Shown in pieces: positions 37,916 through 49,660 of a DNA stretch of 64,000 nt; the stretch's first letter is position 1, and each line of letters starts with the position of its first letter. The stretch comes from Perognathus longimembris pacificus (lineage: Eukaryota > Chordata > Mammalia > Rodentia > Heteromyidae), in the NCBI RefSeq assembly GCF_023159225.1, contig NC_063163.1:105741885-105805884 (forward strand), written 5' to 3'. The notes beneath the pieces were generated by a model that worked only from the letters and a program-made list of their open reading frames with translations, made no database searches and had not been told where the DNA came from. The translations under genes were made by a program, and so were the position numbers.

Positions 37916-39556
37916 CTGTTAAGCACTTTTCTTGACCATATTCTTTAGTGTAGATTTTGTGGTGATAATTCCCTTTATTTCATGCAGTAATCCAATATGG
38001 CTCTGAGAGAGAATAAGAATTCTTTGTGATTAGATCTCTATGATTTAATAAAAACACATTCTCACACACAATAGAAATAAAAATAGTCTCAGCTTAAGGT
38101 GGAGATTCTAATGGCCGTAAAATATAAGAGGAGAGAAATTTATCTTATAATTTTCTTTGGGTAAGTATATCATTGGACCTTTTTTTTTTCTAATTTGGCA
38201 TTAAATCACATTAATTTCTTTGGGGTTCTAGATTTACCATATCAAGACTATTTTTGTCTTTTAAGGACTGCTTTGCAAATCAATTGTTGGAAAGCAATTA
38301 TTTGGGCTGAGCACAAAGTTTCCCATGAATAAGAAAACTACAGGCTCATTGGAAGCTCCAGGTGATCCAGGTTGGAATAATCAGGAGCACAGCAGGACTG
38401 AACTAGTAGGGGCCAGAATCAACTAATCAGACACACAGAGGAGGGGAGATGGGCTTCCTGGTTTGGAGGAGAGGAGGGTGCGCTCTTGGGGCAGAGCAAA
38501 GGAGGGAATGATATCAAGACAGTAAAACTTAGTTGGGGATTTTGCTTGGGAAGAAAACTGTAGATTGAGAACCAAAAAAAAAAAAAAAAAAAAAAAAAAA
38601 AGGTTTTGCCACAGTGTATAGCTCCGAAGGTCAGGGAAAGAGAAGAAATGTGTCAAGTCCAGTTACAAAAATGTTAACATCAGAAATAGAACTGGAATTG
38701 AGACCTACCTATACAGGCATAGTAATTTTCCCAGTGTCCTGTGCCTTGCCAGTAAAGAGATGGAAAGAGTCTATCTTAGCATCTGAAATTATTTTATAAA
38801 GAATCTGTATTAAAATAATTATAAGCCAGATAGATGCTTTTTTCCTAATTGCTTAAGTCTCTCCTTTGTGGTACACAACTTTCATACTAATGCCTCACAT
38901 CTGTGGAAGGATCCATCCCAGCCATACCACAGGACCATGTGGAGATAGTCACGGACAGGAGAAGGCTTATAAGGAGGTGTATTAGTGGGGCCATATCTCC
39001 CATGGGAGAGGGAGCAATATGGCATCAGTACCTTATCCAGGTGGTAGCTTGTAACTCTGGAGCTAGAGGGGAGACAGGTAGGTCTGGGTGATGAATGGGA
39101 GTGGCCAACTATATCTCTAGGGCAGGGAATTCAGGTGTGGGTGGAGCTAGGGGCTATTGGAAGGGGCTGAGGACTAAAGGTGGGGGAAATGCTAACAATC
39201 TGAATAGTGCTTTACTACTTGCAGGGCATTTTCCCATGAATTGTATCAATTATTGCATGGGAAAAAATTTGTTCAAATCTCAGAGGAGCTACTTAGGACA
39301 ACACTGCTCCAGCCCATGAAGCAAAGATCCAAGTTCAAGCTTAGAAATCAAGATGAAGTCTAGTACAGAATATTAAGATACTTAGGATGAAAACTCAGAG
39401 AAGGCTTGAATTCCTGTTAGCAATTTTGATACTGCCAAGGGAGGCCGTGATCTGAATGGTAGATCATTCCATCGAACTCAGGATTGTCTTTTTCCTTTTA
39501 CAAAAGTACTCCCAATTCCTGTCATACTGACTGGGTACATAAAATGTGAAGGAAGA
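37916..39556. other. Gene-free, unassigned
   Basis: Contains an A28 run at 38,574-38,601 with no SINE body in front of it. No gene was seen. Confidence 0.4.
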
Positions 39557-39559
39557 TGC

Positions 39560-39960
39560 TATAGTTTGGATCTTCGATGTCCCTCAAAGGCCCATGTATT
39601 AAAAGCTCAGTCTTCAAGGGTGTAAGATATCACAAGAAATGTACTCACTGCCTTATTATGTAACTGTACCCCTTTTGCACAACACCTTGTCACCAAAATT
39701 TAATTAATAAAAAAAAAAGTTCAGCCTTGGATTTAGAATTACTGTGAATGGTAGAAACCAGAATAGTGATTTAAGAGCTGGAGCCTATGGGAGGTCTTTA
39801 AGTCATTGGGGGACATGCCCTTAAAGGTCATGGGATACTATTTTTTCTCTTTTTTCTTGCTTCCTAGTTTTGTTCCTCCACACACTACTCAGGTATCCTC
39901 TCCATGATATACCACCACAGACCCAAAACAGGGCCAGTCTATTGTAAATAAGGTATCCTT
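39560..39960 (+). repeat. Ancient repeat, copy 2 of 3, interrupted
   Basis: 'gtttggatcttcgatgtccc', 'ctatgggaggtctttaagtc', 'attgggggacatgcccttaa', 'ccaccacagacccaaaacag'. Same order as the copies at 32,330 and 53,235. Interrupted by a 100-bp insertion. Confidence 0.55.
39615..39714 (+). repeat. Short L1-like 3'-end insertion
   Basis: gggtgtaagatatcacaag ... taactgtaccccttttgcac ... aatttaattaataaaaaaa, a 3' UTR end with an A tail. Imperfect duplication aaaagctcagtctt / aaaagttcagcctt (39,601-39,614; 39,715-39,728). Confidence 0.6.
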
Positions 39961-39979
39961 GAAATTTTGACCTAACCCA

Positions 39980-40185
39980 ATCCTAGCAGAAGGCCATTAT
40001 CTGAGGATCGTAGTTCTAAGCCAGCCCTTGTAGGAGTGTGAGATGCTTATCCCCAACTAACTACTCCAAAGCCAGAAGTTGAGCTGTGTCTCAAGTGGTA
40101 GAGCACTAGCATTGATCAAAAAAGCTAAGGCATATAGCACCCAGGATCTGAGTTCAAGCCCCAGTACTGGGGGTGGGGGAGGGGG
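39980..40185 (+). repeat. B1-Geo type SINE, 5'-truncated
   Basis: 'tctgaggatcgtagttctaa', 'ttatccccaactaactactc', 'gtctcaagtggtagagcact', 'gagttcaagccccagtactg', ending in a G-rich tail. Confidence 0.85.
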
Positions 40186-40244
40186 CAAAAATACACGTTT
40201 CCCCTTTCTAAGGCTGATTTTTAATTTTAATTAATTTTAACTTA

Positions 40245-40518
40245 ATTTTTGTACTGGTCCTGAGTCTTGAACTCAGAGCCTGGGAACTGTCTTTGCATTT
40301 CTTTGCTTCAAAGCTAGCACCATTTAAGGGCTGGGGATATAGCCTAGTGGCAAGAGTGCCTGCCTCGGATACACGAGGCCCTAGGTTCGATTCCCCAGCA
40401 CCACATATACAGAAAACGGCCAGAAGCGGCGCTGTGGCTCAAGTGGCAGAGTGCTAGCCTTGAGCGGGAAGAAGCCAGGGACGGTGCTCAGGCCCTGAGT
40501 CCAAGGCCCAGGACTGGC

Positions 40519-40555
<37 letters not shown>

Positions 40556-40720
40556 CACCATTTAAGCCAAATCTCCACTTCTGGCTTCTTGGGTGTTTAA
40601 TTGGAGATAAGATTCTCATGGGCTTTCCTGCCAGGGCTGGCTTCAAACCTCCATCCTCAGATCTCAGCTTTCTAAGTAGCTAGGATTACAGGTGTGAACC
40701 ACCAGTGCCCAGATCAGTGT
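40245..40720 (-). repeat. B1-Geo type SINE, split by a young IDL-Geo
   Basis: Left part 'gtactggtcctgagtcttga'; right part 'ccacttctggcttcttgggt', 'tctcatgggctttcctgcca', 'agctaggattacaggtgtga'. The halves join across the nested copy. Confidence 0.88.
40328..40548 (+). repeat. IDL-Geo SINE, young nested copy
   Basis: Intact A box (40,340-40,350) and B box (40,384-40,394), A31 tail, and a perfect 17-bp target duplication aagctagcaccatttaa (40,311-40,327; 40,549-40,565). It differs from the 33,766 copy by acagtg to acggtg only. Confidence 0.97.
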
Positions 40721-40959
40721 TACATGTTTAAGTGGTCCGTTAGTCCTATTTCCTGCACAAGGAGATGTTTTCTCCCTGTTTCCCCTATTTTTTCATATAT
40801 ATCCTATGATACTAAAAGAAATCCTGGCTAAAATTTCAATAACAAGTGTTATGTATTTAAACTAAAATTAACATTTTGATACTAATGCCTTCAAAAAGCT
40901 GAGTAGAATTGAGGTATATATTTAGAGTCCTTATCAAGTTCAGAACCCTACAATTAAGC

Positions 40960-41095
40960 AGCTGAGATTGAAATCCTAAATCTGTCACTTAGCAGCTCAG
41001 TATGCTTAGAGAAGTGAGTACCCCTGTGTCAATTTTCTCATTGAAATAGGGGTATTAATAATACTTCTTCTGTGATTGCCTACATGGTCAATAGA
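40960..41095 (+). repeat. MIR SINE fragment
   Basis: 'gattgaaatcctaaatctgt', 'cacttagcagctcagtatgc', 'tcaattttctcattgaaata', 'ggggtattaataatacttct'. Confidence 0.7.
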
Positions 41096-41259
41096 AAACC
41101 ATGTAAAACAATTTCTAGAGAAACTGATGCAAAGTAAATTATTTTAACCAGTAAGTAAAGTGGTTAATAACTTTGGAAGTAAAGCAAGTACTTTGTCCTT
41201 TGTTACGTATCTAAAGTACTCCGTGGGCCGTGGTCAAGGTCTTGTAGTTTTAGTGGGGC

Positions 41260-41505
41260 TGTAGGGCTTGTTCAAGAACAGTTAGTGGGTTTCTGGCCCA
41301 GAGTTTCTGATTCATTAGACTTAACACAGAGCTTATGTTTATCTATAGTTTTTAAACAAATTTTGCAGATTAGACTTATGGTGCTAATCCAGGGACCTCT
41401 GAACTTCCATAATATTTAAAACAGAATCTCTGAGAGATACATCCTTGACATATTGAAAAGCTGCCCTGGGGTTCTGCTATGCCATCAATATTGAGAACCA
41501 CTACC
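41260..41505 (+). repeat. MER5A-like DNA transposon relic
   Basis: 'gtagggcttgttcaagaaca', 'ggcccagagtttctgattca', an internal expansion, 'gtgctaatccagggacctct', and the terminal 'attgagaaccacta'. Matches the non-autonomous hAT element MER5A. Strand is relative only. Confidence 0.6.
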
Positions 41506-42187
41506 AAATGCTGTCTTGGTTAATGAAGAATTATTTTATTTGATTATCCTAAATAATGGCATTATTCTTGGCTTCCCAAGAATTGGCTATGGATGCTCTG
41601 TATGTATTGGATAGAGACATAGGACTGAAAAGACAACTTTAGGCCAGAAAGTGGCAGCTATGCAGTATTTACATGTGTACAGAGCAGCAAAAGTTAATCT
41701 GGGAGTAGAGATTCATTTATCAATTCACTTGGGAGTTGTAAGAAAGGGAAATGTAATTGTTTGCATTTCTTTAAGAGCTTTGGGCAACTTTCTTTTTGAA
41801 AATTACACCTTGAGTTCCCATTTCTGCCTGCATTTCTTGTTGTAGAACTTGATTAAACAATAAAAGCCAATTTTCCAATTTCCATCTACAACTTTACCTT
41901 CTTTCCTAGTCACACATATAATTATTTTTGTCAGTTCTATTTCTCTTATTATATTTTATCTCCTGAATAGATTTTTTTCCCCAAGAAATATTTTAATGAT
42001 ATGAGGAAGAGCTCACAATATAATATCGCATGCATGAAAATACCTGTCAGTTACATCAAACATTTAAGTGAATATGTTTGCAGCTTTCTGTGTTCTGCTT
42101 TAACATGAGCATTATTAATTTGTATAATTAGAAAACAATGGTACTCAGCTACTGAAAAATGAGTCAAAATTGTTTTTTTTTTAACTC

Positions 42188-42207
42188 TGTGTGTGTGTGT
42201 GTGTGTG
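42188..42207. repeat. (TG)n microsatellite at a SINE 3' end
   Basis: About 10 TG units immediately before a minus-strand SINE, i.e. (AC)n in SINE sense. Confidence 0.95.
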
Positions 42208-42432
42208 TTGCACACTAGTATTGGGGGTTGAACTCTGGCCTTATGTTATTGCTTGGCTTTTTCTGTTCAAAACTGGTGTTCTGCCACTTAAATCACTCCT
42301 CTAATTCTGGCTTTTGCTGGTTAACTGGAAATACAAGTCTCATTGATTTGTTTCTTTAGGCTAATTTTGAATTCTTCAGATCTCAGCCTCCTCAGTAGAT
42401 AGCTTTACAAGTGCTAACTACCATTTTGCAGG
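42208..42432 (-). repeat. B1-Geo type SINE, diverged
   Basis: 'agtattgggggttgaactct', 'ctgccacttaaatcactcct', 'ggttaactggaaatacaagt', 'cagatctcagcctcctcagt'. Confidence 0.8.
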
Positions 42433-42864
42433 TTTTAATTATTATTTTAAACTTCTAAATGAGGAAAAACACATAGATAAAAAAGCATGTTGCATGAAAG
42501 TTTTTGTACACTTTAATTCTAGTTTGATTTCATATTCAGCTCAGGTCTCAAAAAGAGACCTACACCAGTACTTGTACTCAAAATAGTGATAAAACAGTTC
42601 TGAACTATATAGTTTCACACTGGGGAAAGAGAAAATAAGTGGAACTAATGTGAATTTTTATCATTTTTCCAAGTATGACTTTGATGAAGAAAGTAATTTA
42701 AATTTTACATATAGAAAAGAATTTTTATTTCATTTGCAAATAGCATGTCTACACTTGTTATTTACCTTTGGGTGTCCATACAGTACCACTGGGCAAAAGC
42801 TCCTTGAGGTCTACTCTGTTGAGTGGACAGATTCCTGTCCACGCTACCTCAGAATCTGTCAATG

Positions 42865-43015
42865 TGTAGTTCCTACACCAACAGCAGGGATCATTTGGGA
42901 GGAGGAGAGTTGTTAAAAACACAACTTACTGAATCAGTCACTTAGGGAACATGGCCAGAAGTCTGATATTAATAAGTTGTCCAGGTGATCTTGATGTTCA
43001 AATTAGAACCATTAT
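42865..43015 (-). repeat. MER5A-like DNA transposon relic
   Basis: 'gttcctacaccaacagcagg', 'ttactgaatcagtcacttag', 'ttgtccaggtgatcttgatg', 'attagaaccattata'. The opposite arrangement to the copy at 41,260. Confidence 0.6.
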
Positions 43016-43714
43016 ACCAGGGAGTGTATTCTTGATGCTTTCTCTGTAGTGAGCCACCAAAAAACTCAATGGGAAAGGGGTCCACTTCAAATAGTAGTCA
43101 TGTAGTTATAGGGTTGGTGTTGTTTGATGGAGCCTCAGACTCTGCATTGGCGGGCCACTTATTAGTGCGTTCATATGCCTGTGATACAGGAGCAGCCATG
43201 ACCTATGTAGGCCATTATTAACACAATCCTAGGGGATCATGGAGCACTCACCAATGGGGATTTAAGCAACTGCCTCAGGACAAGACCCCACCCAGTGGGC
43301 TAGACTTCAGAGATGAGCAATGAATGCAGTGACAAACACACAGATGGTGCTATGTATGGCTGGAGATCCTTGAAACCTAATGCCTGGTATTCCAGTAGCT
43401 TTCCTATACTGATACTTGCAATGTACCTGCCTCTGGTGATTCTCGAAGTCAACTCTGCTTTTCTTTTGACTCCTAGGATGCTTATTGGAATATATGTCTA
43501 TGACCAAAGCTTTATCCACTGCCTAGAACCTCCACAGGACCCAGGAATAGGCATTTTAATAAGATTAATATGTGTATCCTACACCCTCCCCTAGTCTAGA
43601 CTCCATAAAGATTGAACTCTACATGTATGGTTACTCATCTTCCTTACAACCCAGCACAGATCATGGCATATAGAAAGCCATGTTGTGGAATTCCCTGAAT
43701 AAAAGAATAAGTAT
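43016..43714. other. Gene-free, unassigned
   Basis: Short frames on both strands at 43,307-43,594 without motifs. Confidence 0.4.
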
Positions 43715-43912
43715 AGGGCAGTAATGTGGCTCAGTGGGTAGAGTACTTGACTAGCATTGATGAAGCCCTGGATTCAATTTCTCAGTGCCATATAGACAGA
43801 GAAGGCTAGAAGTGGCGCTGTGGCTAAAGTGTTAGAGTGGCTATCCTTGAACACGGAGAGGCTCAGGGACAGTGCCCAGGCCCTGAGTTCAAGTAGAACT
43901 GCCAAAAAATAA
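43715..43912 (+). repeat. IDL-Geo SINE, diverged
   Basis: 'gggcagtaatgtggctcagt', 'gtgccatatagacagagaag', 'ctagaagtggcgctgtggct', 'gcccaggccctgagttcaag'. The oldest-looking IDL-Geo in the window. Confidence 0.85.
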
Positions 43913-45435
43913 GTAAGATAGTATGATAAAAGGGAATTTGAGTGAATGAAAGAATAGGTGAGTGAATTCAAAGAACAACTAGTCTTTGGGCAATGGTTTC
44001 TGAACTGTTAGAATTCTTATTTAGTTGAAGTCTAATTTTAATTAACCTTGTTTCTACTTCAGAAACAGGGAGAGTTCATGAATGGATATTCATGTGCATT
44101 GGTATGAATGACAATTATTAAGCCAAGATTAGTTTTATTAAGAATTGACAAATATTAAGACAAGATTAGTTTTCTTCCTTTTCCATATTGCTGGTTACAC
44201 CTATTCCTAAGCTATTAGCTACCAGTGAAATGGAAGAGGCACAAATTCATGGCATTCAAACAACTATTACCTCAACCAATATTATGATTATAATAGGAAA
44301 TCATCTGGGGAAAAATGTATTCCAAAGGAATATTTGAAACAAAAAACTATTTGAAGGTTATGGGGTGTTTTGGAATCCCATTTCACTGCATTTTTTTCAA
44401 TATACAATGTATAAGTTGTGAATGGCCTTGCAATGCAAGACATGAAATGGTCATGGCTGGAAACTTTGAGAACATCCTTATAAGAAGAATACTTGTTCTT
44501 TAGCAAATGCAGTCTCTTTGGCTGCAAACCTTTCATATAATGCAGTAAATGATTCAAGAGGAGGGGAGGGTTCTCTGTCCTTTTGCAGTTTTGTGAAATA
44601 GTAGCATTTTTTTCCTCATTGATAAAAATCCTTCTCCATTGGCCTGTTAATAAGTGATACTAAGTGGTCTTTTCTGTGGCTTGTCTAAGTGAATAAAAGA
44701 CCTGAGTAAGATCTGGTTTCCATTTCTGATTCTATCCCTTGCCTGAGCCTGTAGGGGTAGGGGCCTGTCTGCTGCTGGAGATGAATGAATCTCGACGAAC
44801 GAACATATTAGATTCAGCAATGAATGGGTTTGAGTTCCTGGTGTCTAGTATCCCAAGCCTCCAGGCACATTTGCAGAGTGAAATATGGCAGAATTAGGCA
44901 CAGTGCCACAATGCAGCAGGATACACACAAATATAAGTTGTTACTATGTTTTTCTTTCCAGTCACAATAGAACGAACAATTCAGGCACATACGCTCACAC
45001 ACAATATTTATTCAAATAATACATATAGGAACATTAGATTGTGCTGAAAGGCATATGTAAAAATCAACAGTCCTTGGCTCTACTTTTTACCAGTTGTACT
45101 TTTCTCCTGTAGGCTACATTTTACTTAGAAGGATCCTCTTTTCATTTCTTACCATTTCTTTTGGCTGTTTTCCTGTGTATTTCAGGAATTTGCTCATGTT
45201 GGCATTTTGTATTTTATTAATATATTGAATCTATTATTTACTTCTCTTTAGGCTAGTTGCCACTAACAATGTCATTGTAATTTTTACTGAGTCAAAAATT
45301 ATCTAGCACAATGACTGTTTGAAATAATGACATAAACATATAGTTCCATACCAATGTTTTATAAGCATATATTTTTGTCTTTCTGCTCTGTCTCCTGAAC
45401 TCATTGGATGTATATCTGTATTTATTGCTCATTTA
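43913..45435. other. Gene-free, unassigned
   Basis: An imperfect pair attaag(c)caagattagtttt lies near 44,117 and 44,155. No gene or assignable repeat. Confidence 0.4.
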
Positions 45436-45439
45436 CCTT

Positions 45440-45780
45440 TAAATAGTGAAACAAAATATCTGAGCTAGCATCTAAAAATAAGAAAGTTTTATGTGGCTCA
45501 CCATTTTAGTCATTTCAGTCCATTTTCTGTTGGCACCTTTATTTCTGGGTTGATACTGAGACAGTTCACTTCATGGTAGCCAGAAAGAGAGAGGAGGAAA
45601 AGGAGAGAAATGGAGAGAGCTGGGGCAGCCTTTTATCTCTTTCAAGGCTTACTCTTGATGACCTAACTTCCTCCCACTATACTCCACTCCCTAAAGTTTC
45701 CGCCACTTTCAAATAGCAACAATCAGGAAACTAATTTAATATATGAGCCCTTGGATGATGTACAAGAATCGAAAGTGTAA
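45440..45780 (+). repeat. Possible ancient repeat, family uncertain
   Basis: 'gaaacaaaatatctgagcta', 'gagagctggggcagcctttt', 'acttcctcccactatactcc' resemble an old rodent/mammalian repeat in order. Weak. Confidence 0.3.
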
Positions 45781-46490
45781 CAATTTCACTTATTCTTCTT
45801 TTATTCTGCTTTGTAGGAGATTTTCTTAATTTTGTCTTCTAAACTTTTTAACTATTACTTTGCTTAGCTATATTTAATTTATAACTTCCTTTTTTGTTTT
45901 TGTATTTTATCTTATAGCACACTGTATTTTTTTCTTTCTTTTCATGTCTTCAGTATCTTCTACTCATGCTGAGAAGGCATTAATCATAATGTAGTAAGGG
46001 AGTTTTCCTGTGTGTGTCAGTACATTGTTTCTTTTTCCCCCTCTTAGTTCTTTTATTTCTGTTTTTCTTTCATGTGTAAAGCTTTCTTCGAAGTAATCCA
46101 TGTTTCTTCGTATTAAAGTCTGTCTGTGTTAAAGAGCAAGGCCATAGGAGGCTGAGTACAGTGCTGGTACAGAGGTATGCAGTCTCTTGTGTTCTGGGCA
46201 GTACCAAGAGACCACAAAGGACTAAGTTGTCCTTTTCAATATGAGACTGGTCATATCAGTATATGGAGGAAAGTCTTTGCTCAGGGCTCCCCTGCCTTCA
46301 GAGAACCTCATCACTCTCATACCCAGACTATGGATTAGTTGGAGTGATAAATGCTTGAATACTTTTGGAAGCAGGATTAAGGAAGGATCCTACCGTCGTC
46401 TCGGTAGCTATTTCTCAATTCATCTCCTCATTTTGAGCTGCACATGCTACTCTTGTTATTTTCTGTGTTGATGCCCATAAAAACATGCTG
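45781..46490. other. Gene-free, unassigned
   Basis: T-rich sequence. A 76-codon frame at 46,241-46,471 has no motif. Confidence 0.4.
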
Positions 46491-46494
46491 TCTT

Positions 46495-46742
46495 GCCAGG
46501 CACTGGAGGCTCATGCCTATAAATCCTAGCTACTCAGAAGGCTGGAATTTGAGGATCACGGTTTAAAGTCATCTCAGGCAGGAAAGCCCATGGGACTTTT
46601 ATCTCCAGTCAACTACCACCCTCCCCCTCAAAACAAAAAAGAAGAAAAGAAAAAAAAAGCCAAAATGGATCTGTGGCTCAAGTAGCATTGTGCTATCCTT
46701 GAGCCTTTGCTCAGGCCTTGAGTTCAAGCCCCAGGACTGGGG
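46495..46742 (+). repeat. B1-Geo type SINE with internal A-rich expansion
   Basis: 'gccaggcactggaggctcat', 'agctactcagaaggctggaa', 'ttttatctccagtcaactac', an A/AG-rich insertion, 'ctgtggctcaagtagcattg', 'gagttcaagccccaggactg'. Confidence 0.88.
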
Positions 46743-46744
46743 GA

Positions 46745-46925
46745 CTTCATACTACTACTCTTTCTACTATTACTATTATCATTATTATTTATGATTAACA
46801 ATGAGCTCTTTTGAGTAAATATACAAATTATATGATTATAATTATGTGATTCTGTAATTATAGAATACATAATAATAATAATACAAATTATATGATACAT
46901 CATAATTATAATAATACTTACCACA
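46745..46925. repeat. AT-rich simple repeats (CTA/TTA/ATA)
   Basis: Degenerate trinucleotide repeats directly following the SINE. Confidence 0.7.
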
Positions 46926-48491
46926 GTGGTGTCACGGAGGGATGGGGCTTAGGGAGAATTGTTTGTGTGTTCAGCACTGTGAGGTATCTGAGCAGTTTCT
47001 CTTTACATTTTACAGTAGTGAGCAGAAGCCCACTGTGCCCTCAGCCTACGACACTCACTGCTGGCATCCTTGGTGTTCCAAAGGGTGAGCCAAGTTGAGG
47101 GGAGGGAGGGAAAGCTCTTTCCTGGTCACCTCATGTCTTGGTACTGAACTTTAGCTGCCTTTCTTCCGGACTAGCTTTAACTAAGTCAGTGACTAGTGCT
47201 ATCCTACAAAAATAAAACAACAACGATTAAGACAAAAAGTTCCGTGCTTTCCCAAGATGTCTTCCTATTAAAAAATTCTTTGGCTGTCATTTATCTGGGC
47301 TGGAACAGAAAGAGAAGACAGTGAATGCTGAGTCAGACAGCCACAATAGGATCTTCATTAGCACACATTATTTATGCACTCACTTAAAAATGATGTTACA
47401 GTGATCATACTTAAACACAGTGAATTTAAGAATATGCAAAACATCACCAATATAGAAGAGCAGCATTTTTTTGTTTGACTTCTTTTAATGTATAAACTCT
47501 CAAGAATACAGAAAATGAAGAGAAACCATGATGTCATTTAAGAGTCTGGAAACAAACCTGGGTAGATTTTGCTGACTTAGAGAGCACTCAATCCTGTACC
47601 GATGGTGGGGATTAAAATGGGCCAGAAATGTCCTGCTTGTATCTCTGAACCCCAGAATACTTCAAAACTTGGTGACCTCAGCAGGTATCTTACAAAGCCT
47701 AAGTATGTATTGCCCTGAAGATAAGAATTATTTGAAGGAAGAATATCTATAGTAACACTGTTGTTATAACAACAGCAGTCTTGGTTCCAGATCCCTTGAT
47801 TTAGCAAATAGGAATGCAGAGGACCATCTAAATGTCATTGGTATAAATATTGGATAATATTTTAATTTGTATCATATTATCCCCCAAAGAGCTCATTGTT
47901 TTACAATCACTTAACTGGGTAGCTGGCATTACTTTTCTGGTCACATTATTATGCACCTCTCCCCTGCCTAGCATCTAGAAGAAATGGTCACGCTTTCAAA
48001 GACAGAAGACTAGAAACTACCTACTACAAGAGTGGATCCCAAAATGTTCTGGAACTGTCAAAAGGCTGTTCAAGGGAAATGGAGAATGGGTGAAAGTTTT
48101 TACGGGTGAGCCAGCTTCCCATCACACTGAGTCTTCATCTTCTAGTGGAAAAAGGCAGGTAGGTCATTTGGGGTTGGCTTTGAGCTCATTTAATCAAAAA
48201 GCTCACCAAATGAACCCAAACTTGCCAAGAAGTGCTTCCAGGGCACACAGATTTTCCAAGGGCATTTGCTAACATCTAAAAAGTCACTTTTTAGGTATTA
48301 ACAATCAGCTAAGAAACACCAGATATTTAAATGAAACCTTTCATTTTAAAGACAAAGGTCAAAATGAAAGAAAAATAACTAAAAAGGGGAAGTGGAAGAA
48401 AGAAAAGCCATGAAAGGATCAGAAGAAAACTTAAGAATTGTGCTGTCTTCAGAGGGGCCAGACTCAATGAATTGATCCTTGAAATAAGAAG
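46926..48491. other. Gene-free, unassigned
   Basis: No assignable repeat. Short frames only. Confidence 0.4.
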
Positions 48492-48505
48492 GAAGTGATT
48501 TTCTT

Positions 48506-48730
48506 TCTTTTTCTTTTTCTTTTTTTTTTTTTTTTTTGCCAGTCCTGGGCTTTGGACTCAGGGCCTGAGCACTGTCCCTGGCTTCTTCCCGCTCAAGGCT
48601 AGCACTCTGCCACTTGAGCCACAGCACCACTTCTGGCCATTTTCTATATATGTGGTGCTGGGGAATCTAACCCAGGGCTTCATGTATAAGAGGCAAGCAC
48701 TCTTGCCACTAGGCCATATTCCCAGCCCCA
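48506..48730 (-). repeat. IDL-Geo SINE
   Basis: T-run, gccagtcctgggctttggac to catattcccagcccc. The duplication gaagtgattttctt / gaagtgactttctt (48,492-48,505; 48,732-48,745) has one mismatch. Confidence 0.92.
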
Positions 48731-48745
48731 TGAAGTGACTTTCTT

Positions 48746-49388
48746 AAAACCATAAGTGATGCAAGAGGAACAACTACAACAAAAAAAGCTATGGTTTCAC
48801 ATGGCATGTTGAAAATGATTACAACAGTGATATAACACTCATTTCCATAACATGGAGTTCATTTCACTTAGCATCATCTTATGAGTTCATAAGGGCATAG
48901 CTACTGGCCTATTGTGATGCTCTGCTATGACTAGCCTAAACCTGTACTAAGTATTCCCTATGATGGAAACCATAGAGTCCATGTTTCTTTGGGTCTGGCT
49001 CACTTCACTTAGTATAACTTTTTATAAATCCTTCCATTTCCTTATGAATGGGGCAATGTCGTTCTTTCTGATAGAGGCATAAAATTCCATTGTGTATATG
49101 TACCACATTTTCCTGATCCATTCGTCTACTGAGGGGCATCTGGGTTGGTTCCATATTTTAGCTATGACAATTTGTGCTGCGATGAATATTGTTGTGCTGG
49201 TGGCTTTAGTGTGGTCTTGCTTGCAATCTTTTGGGTAGAAGCCCTAGAATGGGGCTGCTGGGTCATATGGGAGCTCTAACTTTCTGAGGAACTTTCATAC
49301 CCATTTCCACAGTGGCTGAACAAGTTTACATTCCCAACAAATTTTTGGCCATATCCCCTCCAGCATTTCTTATTGTTAGTTGTGCCCG
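48746..49388 (-). repeat. LINE-1 ORF2 C-terminus and 3' part, inverted
   Basis: Reverse L1: 'ggtctggctcacttcactta', 'gtacacattttcctgatcc'-type stretch at 49,100, 'catctgggttggttccatat', 'gggctgctgggtcatatggg', 'catttccacagtggctgaac', 'tacattcccaacaaattttt'. Confidence 0.88.
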
Positions 49389-49660
49389 CACTATCACTGT
49401 ATCTCATCTGAGTACCCTGGATGCTGTATATAGTTGTATTAGAACAAGGGAAGGGAAAAGAAATATCAAAATCGAGAGACAAAGGATAAAAAGACAAACG
49501 ACTTCAAAAGCAATAATTACAAAACCATTTGGTGTAAACCAACTGAACAATTTATGGGGGGAGTGGGTAAATGAGGGCGGAGGTAACAAGTTATATATGT
49601 ATGAAACTGTAACCCGTCTGAACATCACTTTGACAATAAATAAATAATTTTTAAAAAACC
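49389..49660 (+). repeat. LINE-1 3' UTR, forward part
   Basis: Starts gcactatcactgtatctcat and runs through 'gtaaaccaactgaacaattt' and 'gaaactgtaacccgtctgaa' to caataaataaataattt and an A-rich tail. It continues the L1 from about where the inverted part stops. Confidence 0.88.

Noticed and set aside
49312..49647. 111-codon plus-strand frame
   Set aside because: It spans the junction of the two LINE-1 halves and the L1 3' UTR, so it cannot be one real protein.
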